From an uncultured Bacteroides sp. (lineage in GTDB: Bacteria; Bacteroidota; Bacteroidia; Bacteroidales; Bacteroidaceae): DNA of 64,000 nt. Of this stretch, positions 8,866 through 17,069 are shown piece by piece. Position 1 is the stretch's first letter, and every line of letters starts with the position of its first letter. Location: assembly GCA_900555635.1 (NCBI GenBank), contig USLU01000014.1, positions 38,351-102,350 of the forward strand, in the 5' to 3' direction. The notes under the pieces were generated by a model that saw nothing but the letters and a program-made list of their open reading frames with translations, had not been told where the DNA came from and did no database searches. The position numbers and the translations under genes were made by a program.

Positions 8866-11124
8866 ATGAAATTAGCACATCTATTGGCATCCGCAGCTTT
8901 AGCCACCATGTTGGGTGCATGTAACGCGGTACAAAGTAAAGCACAACTGGAAACTCCGGTTGACTATGTAAATCCCTATATGGGAAATATCAGTCATTTG
9001 TTGGTACCTACTTTTCCAACGATTCATCTGCCTAACAGCATGCTTCGTGTTTATCCCGAACGAGGGGATTTCACTACCGACCAATTAAAGGGACTTCCTT
9101 TGATTGTAACCAGCCATCGTGGAAGTTCAGCTTTCAACTTGAGCCCTTATCAAGGAACAGAGTTTACTCCGGTAATAAACTATAGTTACGATGCGGAAGT
9201 TCTGAAACCTTATTATTATGAAACTTATCTGGATGACGATCAGATTCAGGTGAAGTATGCTCCTTCCCACCAGTCCGCTCTTTATCAGATAGACTATGAG
9301 CAGGACGGCAAACCGGTGTACATGATTCTCAACTCCCGAAACGGAGCCATTAAGGCCGGTAATGGATTTGTCAGCGGCTATCAACAACTGGAAAACAACA
9401 CACGCGTCTATTTATATATGGAGTCGGATGTCGTTCCACAGGAAGCAGGTATTCTGGCTGACGGTAAGATTGATACTAACCGTAAAGAAGCTGAAGGACA
9501 TAATGCCTGTGCCGTACTTCGTTTTGCTGACGGTACTAAGACGGTAAATCTCCGTTATGGTATCTCTTTCATCAGCGAGGAACAGGCTAAGAAGAATATG
9601 CAGCGGGAACTTCCTGACTACAATCTACAGGCTCTTGCCGACAAAGGACGTCAGATATGGAATGATGCTTTAAGTGACATTACCGTAGAAGGTGGTTCCG
9701 AAGATGACAAGCAGATATTATATACTTCGCTTTATCGTGTCTTCGAACGTCCGGTATGTATCAGCGAAGACGGCCGTTACTTCAGTGCGTTCGATGGTAA
9801 AGTGCATGAAGACGAGGGCGAACCTTTCTTTACCGACGACTGGATTTGGGATACCTACCGTGCTGCCCATCCTTTGCGTCTCTTGATCGATGAAGGAACA
9901 GAAAAGAATGTGATCGATTCCTACCTTCGCATGGCGGAACAAATGGGCGATATGTGGATGCCTACTTTCCCTGAGATTACAGGAGATTCTCGTCGTATGA
10001 ACTCCAATCATGCCGTAGCCACAGTAGCCGATGCTGCTGCAAAAGGTTTGAAGTTCGACTTGGCGAAAGCTTACGAAGCTTGCCGCAAAGGAATAGAAGA
10101 AAAGACACTGGCTCCGTGGTCGGGTGCTGCTGCCGGTTGGATAGACGATTTTTATAAGAAGAACGGATATATTCCGGCGCTTCAAGCAGGTGAAAAAGAA
10201 ACCGACCCGAATGTAAATTCATTTGAGAAACGTCAGCCGATTGCTGTTACGCTGGGAACTTCTTACGACCAGTGGTGTCTGTCCCGTATTGCCGATGCTT
10301 TGGGTAAGAAAGAAGATGCCGCCCACTATCTGGAATGCGCTCGCAATTATCGCAATGTATATAATGCCGAGACTGGTTTCTTCCACCCGAAAGATAAGAA
10401 CGGCAAGTGGATAGAACCGTTCGATTACCGCTTCTCCGGTGGCATGGGTGCCCGTGAATATTATGGTGAAAACAACGGCTGGGTATATCGTTGGGATGTT
10501 CCTCACAATGTAGCCGATTTGATTGATCTGATGGGAGGCAATGAAAAGTTCATCGCTAATTTGGACCAGACTTTCCGTGAACCGTTAGGACGTGGCAAGT
10601 ATGAATTCTATGCTCAAATACCCGACCATACTGGTAATGTGGGTCAGTTCTCAATGGCCAATGAACCCAGCTTGCATATTCCTTATTTATATAATTATGC
10701 CGGTCAGCCATGGAAAACACAGAAACGTATCCGCCAGTTATTGAAGACTTGGTTCCGCAACGACTTGATGGGTGTGCCGGGTGATGAAGACGGTGGTGGT
10801 ATGTCAGCATTTGTTGTCTTCTCTTCATTGGGATTCTATCCGGTAACTCCGGGATTCCCTGCTTACAACATAGGCAGTCCGCTGTTTACAAACGCCAAGG
10901 TAACTCTTAGTAACGGAAAAGTCTTCGAGATCGAGGCACAAGGCGCATCCGATGAAAACAAATATATACAGTCCGCAACGTTGAATGGCAAGGAGTGGAA
11001 TAAGCCTTGGTTCAGCCACGACGATATAAAGGACGGAGGTAAATTAGTTTTGGTGATGGGTAGTAAAGCGAATAAAGCTTGGGGTAGCTCGGTGGATGTA
11101 GTTCCCCCCTCAGCTGGAAAATAA
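8866..11124 (+). CDS. GH92 alpha-mannosidase, lipoprotein, Glu-type active site
   Basis: This 752-residue protein has a lipoprotein signal (MLGAC, Cys19). GH92 hallmarks are VDYVNPYMGN at the N terminus, the (alpha/alpha)6 core with DDWIWDTYRAAHPL and LGTSYDQWCLSRIADALG, and the C-terminal block ANEPSLHIPYLYNYAGQPW followed by PGDEDGGGMSAFVVFSSLGFYPVTPG. Glu600 in the NEP motif is the general-acid position of the family and Asp in the GDED block the base position; GH92 uses calcium and inverts exo-alpha-mannosides. The N-terminal GNISHLLVPTFPTIHLPNS differs from the usual IGT-GHG-PGA pattern seen in the PUL B enzyme, so the linkage or aglycone preference may differ. It is first after the 408-bp gap, with its own promoter, and GH3 follows after 32 bp. 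Confidence 0.92.
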   Translation: MKLAHLLASAALATMLGACNAVQSKAQLETPVDYVNPYMGNISHLLVPTFPTIHLPNSMLRVYPERGDFTTDQLKGLPLIVTSHRGSSAFNLSPYQGTEFTPVINYSYDAEVLKPYYYETYLDDDQIQVKYAPSHQSALYQIDYEQDGKPVYMILNSRNGAIKAGNGFVSGYQQLENNTRVYLYMESDVVPQEAGILADGKIDTNRKEAEGHNACAVLRFADGTKTVNLRYGISFISEEQAKKNMQRELPDYNLQALADKGRQIWNDALSDITVEGGSEDDKQILYTSLYRVFERPVCISEDGRYFSAFDGKVHEDEGEPFFTDDWIWDTYRAAHPLRLLIDEGTEKNVIDSYLRMAEQMGDMWMPTFPEITGDSRRMNSNHAVATVADAAAKGLKFDLAKAYEACRKGIEEKTLAPWSGAAAGWIDDFYKKNGYIPALQAGEKETDPNVNSFEKRQPIAVTLGTSYDQWCLSRIADALGKKEDAAHYLECARNYRNVYNAETGFFHPKDKNGKWIEPFDYRFSGGMGAREYYGENNGWVYRWDVPHNVADLIDLMGGNEKFIANLDQTFREPLGRGKYEFYAQIPDHTGNVGQFSMANEPSLHIPYLYNYAGQPWKTQKRIRQLLKTWFRNDLMGVPGDEDGGGMSAFVVFSSLGFYPVTPGFPAYNIGSPLFTNAKVTLSNGKVFEIEAQGASDENKYIQSATLNGKEWNKPWFSHDDIKDGGKLVLVMGSKANKAWGSSVDVVPPSAGK

Positions 11125-11156
11125 TTTTTAGGTATAGGTAATAGTTAAATTTAACC

Positions 11157-13727
11157 ATGAAAACATTTAAGAAGATTGTATTGTCAGGAGTACTGGCCCT
11201 GGTGACTTGTGCCCATCCGGCACAGGCTCAGGAGCTATACAAAAATGAAAAAGCAACGACTCACGAACGTGTAATGGACTTATTATCACGTTTGACGGTC
11301 GAAGAGAAAATCAGTTTATTGCGTGCTACTTCTCCGGGAATATCTCGTTTGGATATCCCGAAGTACTATCATGGAAACGAAGCCTTGCATGGGGTAGTCC
11401 GTCCGGGACGCTTCACTGTTTTCCCGCAGGCCATCGGTTTTGCAGCTACCTGGAATCCTACCTTGTTGCAACGTATTGCTACGGTTATTTCCGATGAGGC
11501 TCGTGCCCGTTGGAATGAGTTGGACCAAGGCAGGGAGCAAAAGAGCCAGTTCAGTGATTTGCTGACTTTCTGGTCGCCCACCGTCAATATGGCACGTGAT
11601 CCGCGCTGGGGACGTACGCCTGAGACTTACGGTGAAGACCCGTACCTAAGTGGCGTTATGGGAACTGCCTTTGTAAAAGGATTGCAAGGAGACGATGCCC
11701 GTTATCTGAAGATAGTCTCCACTCCCAAACATTTTGCAGCTAACAATGAAGAGCATAACCGCTTTGTTTGTAATCCGCAGATTTCGGAGAAGCAACTGCG
11801 TGAATACTATCTTCCGGCATTCGAAGCTTGTGTAAAAGATGGTAAAGCGGCTTCTATCATGTCTGCTTATAATGCAATTAATGATGTTCCTTGTACGCTC
11901 AATCCCTGGCTATTGACTAAAGTGTTGCGCCAAGATTGGGGATTCGATGGCTATGTGGTATCCGATTGCGGTGGCCCTTCTTTGCTGGTAAACGCTCATA
12001 AATATGTCAAGACAAAAGAGGCGGCAGCTACTTTATCCATTAAAGCCGGTCTGGATTTGGAGTGCGGTGATGATGTCTATGATCTTCCTTTGCAGAATGC
12101 CTATCGCCAGAGTATGGTGACCGATGCTGATATTGATTCGGCAGCTTACCGGGTATTAACGGCACGCATGAAGTTAGGATTGTTTGATAGTGGTGAGCAA
12201 AACCCTTATACTCGCATATCTCCGTCGGTAATTGGTTCCAAAGAACACCAACAAGTTTCATTGGATGCGGCTCGCCAATGCATTGTTCTGTTGAAGAATC
12301 AAAAGAACATGTTGCCGCTCAATGAGAAAAAGATAAAATCTATAGCAGTGGTAGGCATCAATGCCGGTAGTTGTGAATTTGGCGATTACAGTGGTTCGCC
12401 GGTGATGGCACCCGTCTCTATTGTCGAAGGTATCAAGGCTCGGGTAGGCAAGGATGTGAAAGTGGTTTATGCTCCCTGGAAATCGGCAGCTGATGGAATG
12501 GAATTGATTCAAGGTGCTAACTTTCCGGAAGGTTTGCAAGCCGAGTATTATGAAAATACCCGTTTGCAGGGTACCCCTAAAGTCAGAAAAGAAAGCTGGA
12601 TTAATTTTGAACCGGCTAATCAGGCTCCCGATCCGTTCTTGCCCAAATCTCCCCTGTCTATCCGTTGGACCGGAAAACTCCGTCCTACAGTATCCGGGGA
12701 ATATACTTTCAATTTCACTTCGGACGATGGTTGTCGCCTGAGCATTGATGACAAACTGGTGATTGATTCGTGGAATGGTCATGCGGTCAGAATAGATTCC
12801 GTATCTATGTATATGGAAGCTGGAAAGGATTACCAATTGAAAGCCGAGTATTATGATAACCGCGATTACGCCATTGCCAAATTACAATGGAGAGTGCCGC
12901 AAGTAGAGAAAAAGACCCGTCTTGACTTGTATGGCGAAGCCGGTAAAGCTGTACGTGAATGTGAAACGGTGGTTGCCGTACTAGGAATCAATAAGTCCAT
13001 AGAACGTGAAGGACAGGACCGTTATGATATTCAATTACCCGCTGACCAACGTGAATTCTTACAGGAAATTTATAAAGTGAATCCCAATATCGTAGTAGTA
13101 TTGGTTGCCGGAAGCTCTTTGGCTGTGAACTGGATGAACGAGCATATCCCTGCTATTGTCAATGCCTGGTATCCGGGTGAACAAGGCGGTACTGCCGTTG
13201 CCGAAGTTCTGTTTGGTGACTATAATCCGGGCGGGCGTTTACCATTGACTTATTACAAGAGTCTGGACGAACTTCCTGCATTTGATGATTATGATATAAC
13301 GAAAGGACGTACATACAAATACTTTAAAGGGGATGTATTGTATCCTTTTGGTTATGGTTTAAGTTATACTTCCTTCAAGTATTCCGATCTTCAGGTTAGT
13401 GATGGCGAGAAAGAAATCACATTGTCTTTCCGACTGAAGAATACAGGTAAGCGGGCCGGCGATGAAGTTGCACAAGCTTATGTGAAGCTGCCCGGTCGCG
13501 ATGAAGTGATGCCGATAAAGGAACTGAAGGGATTTGAACGTATCACTTTGAAGAGTGGCGAGAACCGGAAGGTACAAATCAAGCTACGGAAAGACCTGCT
13601 TCGTTACTGGGATGAGGGCCAAGCCAAGTTTGTATATCCTTCAGGCAACTACACTATCATGGTAGGCGCTTCTTCTGCTGATATTCGTTTGCAGAAGGAA
13701 GTGGCTATCAATCAGAAGATAGAATGA
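11157..13727 (+). CDS. GH3 exo-glycosidase with inserted PA14 domain
   Basis: The protein is 856 residues with a signal peptide ending near AHPAQAQ. The GH3 N-terminal barrel shows YYHGNEALHGV, MARDPRWGRTPETYGEDPYL and the nucleophile Asp270 in GFDGYVVSDCGGP. Residues about 458-582 form a PA14 domain (QAEYYENT, WTGKLRPTVSGEYTFNFTSDDG, KLVIDSWN) inserted into the C-terminal alpha/beta domain, followed by a fibronectin-III-like tail (EVAQAYVKLPG). GH3 enzymes with PA14 are beta-glucosidases, beta-xylosidases or related exo-beta-enzymes; the PA14 lobe shapes access to the substrate pocket. The YHGNEALHGV type is common among xylosidase/glucosidase members. It sits between GH92 and GH43 in what looks like one operon. 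Confidence 0.94.
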   Translation: MKTFKKIVLSGVLALVTCAHPAQAQELYKNEKATTHERVMDLLSRLTVEEKISLLRATSPGISRLDIPKYYHGNEALHGVVRPGRFTVFPQAIGFAATWNPTLLQRIATVISDEARARWNELDQGREQKSQFSDLLTFWSPTVNMARDPRWGRTPETYGEDPYLSGVMGTAFVKGLQGDDARYLKIVSTPKHFAANNEEHNRFVCNPQISEKQLREYYLPAFEACVKDGKAASIMSAYNAINDVPCTLNPWLLTKVLRQDWGFDGYVVSDCGGPSLLVNAHKYVKTKEAAATLSIKAGLDLECGDDVYDLPLQNAYRQSMVTDADIDSAAYRVLTARMKLGLFDSGEQNPYTRISPSVIGSKEHQQVSLDAARQCIVLLKNQKNMLPLNEKKIKSIAVVGINAGSCEFGDYSGSPVMAPVSIVEGIKARVGKDVKVVYAPWKSAADGMELIQGANFPEGLQAEYYENTRLQGTPKVRKESWINFEPANQAPDPFLPKSPLSIRWTGKLRPTVSGEYTFNFTSDDGCRLSIDDKLVIDSWNGHAVRIDSVSMYMEAGKDYQLKAEYYDNRDYAIAKLQWRVPQVEKKTRLDLYGEAGKAVRECETVVAVLGINKSIEREGQDRYDIQLPADQREFLQEIYKVNPNIVVVLVAGSSLAVNWMNEHIPAIVNAWYPGEQGGTAVAEVLFGDYNPGGRLPLTYYKSLDELPAFDDYDITKGRTYKYFKGDVLYPFGYGLSYTSFKYSDLQVSDGEKEITLSFRLKNTGKRAGDEVAQAYVKLPGRDEVMPIKELKGFERITLKSGENRKVQIKLRKDLLRYWDEGQAKFVYPSGNYTIMVGASSADIRLQKEVAINQKIE

Positions 13728-13763
13728 ATACAATTTATTGTCAATATTAAAACACATTAGTTT

Positions 13764-14747
13764 ATGAAAAAGTATTTTTATCCTGTACTGGTATTTTGTT
13801 TTGCCGGAATGATGGCATCTTGCCATTCTTCAAAGAGCAATTCTACCCAAGAAGAGGTGACTATCGACAGTATGGCACCTAATCCTTTTATTACGCACAT
13901 GTACACAGCCGATCCTTCAGCTCACGTATGGGAGGATGGACGTTTGTATGTGTATGCTTCTCATGATATTGCGCCTCCTCGTGGTTGTGACTTGATGGAC
14001 CGCTATCATGTGTTTTCTACCGATGACATGGTGAATTGGAAAGATCATGGTGAGATACTGAATTCATCTCAAGTGCCTTGGGGACGTAAAGAAGGCGGAT
14101 TCATGTGGGCACCTGACTGTGCATACAAGGATGGAACGTATTATTTCTACTTCCCGCATCCCAGTGAAACAGACTGGAATGATAGCTGGAAAATCGGTGT
14201 GGCTACCAGTAAGGAACCTGCTGCCAACTTTACAGTGCAAGGCTATATTGAAGGAATGGATCCGATGATCGACCCTTGTGTATTTGTAGATGATGATGGT
14301 CAGGCTTATATCTATCATGGTGGCGGTGGCACTTGCAAAGGTGGTAAGTTGAAAGACAATATGATGGAACTTGACGGTCCGATGCAGAAGATGGAAGGAT
14401 TGGAAGATTTTCACGAAGCAAGTTGGGTACATAAATATAATGGTAAATATTACCTCTCTTACTCCGATAATCATGATGATAACTGGAATGACGGAGTAGC
14501 AGGTGACAACCGTATGCGTTACGCCATTAGTGACAACCCGCTTGGTCCGTGGAAGCACATGGGTATCTATATGGAACCCACTGATAGCTATACCAATCAT
14601 GGTTCGATTGTTGAATTCAAAGGTCAATGGTTTGCTTTCTATCATAACAGCGCTTTATCACAGCATGACTGGCTCCGTTCTATTTGTGCAGACAAACTTT
14701 TCTACAATGAAGACGGAAGCATCCAGATGGTGCAACAGAGAAAATAA
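13764..14747 (+). CDS. Glycoside hydrolase family 43 lipoprotein, paralogue of the GH43 at 7501
   Basis: This 327-residue protein has a lipoprotein signal (GMMASC, Cys20). The GH43 triad positions are Asp50 (MYTADPSAHVWEDGRLYVY), Asp170 (PMIDPCVFVDDDGQ) and Glu218 (DFHEASW). It is very close to the GH43 at 7501-8457. The main differences are the linker after the lipid Cys, a DNWNDGVAGDN insertion near residues 243-253 in place of a shorter loop, and TCKGGK for RCVAAK beside the active site. Two closely related copies in one locus suggest a tandem duplication later separated by GH92 and GH3, with slightly different specificities. The GH30-esterase follows after only 8 bp. Confidence 0.93.
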   Translation: MKKYFYPVLVFCFAGMMASCHSSKSNSTQEEVTIDSMAPNPFITHMYTADPSAHVWEDGRLYVYASHDIAPPRGCDLMDRYHVFSTDDMVNWKDHGEILNSSQVPWGRKEGGFMWAPDCAYKDGTYYFYFPHPSETDWNDSWKIGVATSKEPAANFTVQGYIEGMDPMIDPCVFVDDDGQAYIYHGGGGTCKGGKLKDNMMELDGPMQKMEGLEDFHEASWVHKYNGKYYLSYSDNHDDNWNDGVAGDNRMRYAISDNPLGPWKHMGIYMEPTDSYTNHGSIVEFKGQWFAFYHNSALSQHDWLRSICADKLFYNEDGSIQMVQQRK

Positions 14748-14755
14748 GATAGCCT

Positions 14756-16915
14756 ATGCGGTTTATTAATTTGATCGTATTGCTATTTCTGTGCGGAAAT
14801 GTTTCCGCACAGAAAATAGAGTGGTATTCTACTACTCAGTCAGCTCCGTGGGTTCAGCAGAAAGTGAAAACTGCACGGAACGATGCGGAAAACAAGATTG
14901 TTCTTGATACTTCTAAACGTTTGCAACAGATTACAGGTATAGGCGGATGCTTCAATGAAATGGGGTGGGATGCACTGAATGCTTTGTCTGCTGAAGCCAA
15001 AGAGAATGTCCTCAAAGCTATCTTCGGAAAAGAGGGAGCTTGTTTTGAGTATTGTCGTCTTCCGATGGGGGCGAATGACTTTGCCATGAGCTTTTATTCA
15101 TCTGCTGATGTGGCGGGCGACTTTAATCTGGTGAACTTCAATATTGATCGGGATAGATATATACTGATTCCCTACATCAAAGCTGCCCGTCAAATTAATC
15201 CTAACCTGCGTATCTGGGCTTCGCCTTGGTGTCCGCCGGCGTGGATGAAGACGAACAATCATTATGCTTCTGCCATTCGTCCTTCCAGCGAAAAAGATGT
15301 GAATGGGCTTGCACCTTCGGAAGCTATTGCAGAATTCAGTACCGGTTTCCGGATGGAAGAAGGATATCTGAAGACTTATGCCAATTATTTTGCGCGTTTC
15401 ATTAAAGCCTATGAGGCGGAAGGATTGCCACTGGAATGTATTCATGTTCAGAATGAGCCTTGTTCCAATCAAGTATTTCCCAGCTGCAAATGGCGTACGG
15501 AAGATTTGACTTTTTTTCTGGGACATTATCTGGGACCTACCTTCGAAAGAGAAAACATCAAAACTGATATCTATTTTGGAACCATCAATACGGCTAATCC
15601 GGATTATGTGCGTGTAGCTTTGCAAGATGAGCAAGCTGCCAAATATATCAAAGGCGTGGGATTCCAGTGGGACGGCAAAAAGGCTATTCCGACTATTCAT
15701 CGTGAATACCCTCAAATGAAGTTGATGCAAACCGAAACGGAATGTGGTAACGGAGCTAATTCATGGGACTATGCCGAATATACCTGGAACCTGATGAAAC
15801 ATTATTTCAGCAACGGTATCAATTCATATCATTATTGGAATATGATTCTTCCTTCTCCGGGCATCAGCCCTTGGGGATGGAACCAGAATTCAATGGTGTC
15901 CATCGACAAGAAGACTCGTACTGTTACGTATAATCCGGAGTTCTATCTGATGAAACATCTGGGACATTTTGTACAGACTGGTGCTTACATGCTGGAAACT
16001 CCGTCGGATAAGAATATGCTGGCTTTTGTAAATCCGGATGGTACTGTCAGTGTGATTGTTGCCAATGTAACTGATGCAGATGAAACAATTACCCTGGAAG
16101 TTGGAAACCAAAAAGTAACACTTGCTTTGCCACCTCACTCTTTCCATTCTGTAAGTTGGAAGCAATTGCCTCGTGAATCGAAGCAGCAAGCTTTTCAAAC
16201 CTTTCCTGGTACTAAGAGTAAATGGCATGGAGGAGACCGATATGATTTCAAATTCGAGGGACGGGATGCTATAGTTGTAGCTCCTAAGAAAGCCGCTTCC
16301 GGCAATCCGTGGATATGGCGTCCGGCTTTTTTCGACGCGTTTCCCAGTGTGGACATAGCGCTGTTGGAAAAAGGCTTCCACGTAGCTTATTTGGATGTCA
16401 CCAATGATTATGCCAGTCCTAAGGCTATCGGATTAGGCAATCGCTTTTACAAGACGATGGTGGAGAATCACGGGCTTTCTTCTAAAGTAGTAATGGAAGG
16501 TTTTAGCCGGGGAGGACTTTACTCAGTTATCTGGGGATCTCGAAATCCGAAGAATGTTGCATGTCTTTATCTTGATGCCCCACTTAGCGACGTATTCACT
16601 TGTTTGAAAAAACTCCATAAAGGGGCATGGAACACTTTATTGAAAGAATGGAATCTGACGGAAGAGACCATTGACCGTTTTGACGGTAATCCTATCGATA
16701 ATCTAGAGCCATTGGCTAAAGCAGGCGTGCCTATTATCAGTGTTTGCGGAGATAGCGACCGGAGTGTTCCTATTGAGGAGAATATGATGGTGATACGCGA
16801 TCATTACCTGGCTATGGGTGGAACTGTAGAACTGATAATAAAACCGGGATGCGACCACCATCCGCATAGTCTTGACAACCCTCAACCCGTGGTCGACTTT
16901 ATTTTGAACAAGTAG
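14756..16915 (+). CDS. GH30 glycosidase fused to an alpha/beta-hydrolase (esterase-like) domain
   Basis: This 719-residue protein has a signal peptide ending GNVSAQ. Residues about 20-475 are GH30: GIGGCFNEMGWDAL, the PPAWMKTN loop, the acid/base Glu234 in HVQNEPCSNQ, and the nucleophile region QTETECGNG (Glu327 or Glu329), ending in the beta-sandwich typical of GH30. Residues about 485-719 form a separate alpha/beta-hydrolase: RYDFKFEGRDAIVVAPKKA, GNPWIWRPAFFDAFP, the nucleophile elbow GFSRGG (Ser584), an acid in SVCGDSDRSVPIEEN, and a His in GCDHHPH. Such hydrolases are usually separate PUL genes, so the fusion couples a beta-glycosidase and a likely sugar-ester hydrolase in one polypeptide. 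GH30 members include beta-1,6-glucanases, xylanases and glucosylceramidase-type enzymes; I cannot choose between them. A terminator follows at 16978. Confidence 0.9.
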   Translation: MRFINLIVLLFLCGNVSAQKIEWYSTTQSAPWVQQKVKTARNDAENKIVLDTSKRLQQITGIGGCFNEMGWDALNALSAEAKENVLKAIFGKEGACFEYCRLPMGANDFAMSFYSSADVAGDFNLVNFNIDRDRYILIPYIKAARQINPNLRIWASPWCPPAWMKTNNHYASAIRPSSEKDVNGLAPSEAIAEFSTGFRMEEGYLKTYANYFARFIKAYEAEGLPLECIHVQNEPCSNQVFPSCKWRTEDLTFFLGHYLGPTFERENIKTDIYFGTINTANPDYVRVALQDEQAAKYIKGVGFQWDGKKAIPTIHREYPQMKLMQTETECGNGANSWDYAEYTWNLMKHYFSNGINSYHYWNMILPSPGISPWGWNQNSMVSIDKKTRTVTYNPEFYLMKHLGHFVQTGAYMLETPSDKNMLAFVNPDGTVSVIVANVTDADETITLEVGNQKVTLALPPHSFHSVSWKQLPRESKQQAFQTFPGTKSKWHGGDRYDFKFEGRDAIVVAPKKAASGNPWIWRPAFFDAFPSVDIALLEKGFHVAYLDVTNDYASPKAIGLGNRFYKTMVENHGLSSKVVMEGFSRGGLYSVIWGSRNPKNVACLYLDAPLSDVFTCLKKLHKGAWNTLLKEWNLTEETIDRFDGNPIDNLEPLAKAGVPIISVCGDSDRSVPIEENMMVIRDHYLAMGGTVELIIKPGCDHHPHSLDNPQPVVDFILNK

Positions 16916-16977
16916 TTAGCACTTTGTGATCAGTGTTAAGAAATAAGGTTCATTCACAGACCGATGTCTGTAATAAT

Positions 16978-17013
16978 ATAAGGTATGCTAAAAAAGCATG
17001 CCTTATTTTTATT
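16978..17013 (+). terminator. Intrinsic terminator after the GH30-esterase gene
   Basis: A 12-bp stem, ATAAGGTATGCT (16978-16989) and AGCATGCCTTAT (16995-17006), has one G-T pair and a five-A loop, followed by TTTTATT. It closes the GH92-GH3-GH43-GH30 unit, and a new promoter follows. Confidence 0.88.
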
Positions 17014-17015
17014 CT

Positions 17016-17037
17016 CTCCTTAAAACTGATACTTTTG
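17016..17037 (+). promoter_or_regulatory. Promoter for the GH2 gene
   Basis: TACTTTTG at 17030-17037 matches the Bacteroides -7 consensus TAnnTTTG, 33 bp before the ATG at 17070 and just after the terminator. The -33 region is only T-rich, so strength is uncertain. Confidence 0.6.
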
Positions 17038-17069
17038 CAGATATATAACCTTAATAACTAATCAATCTT

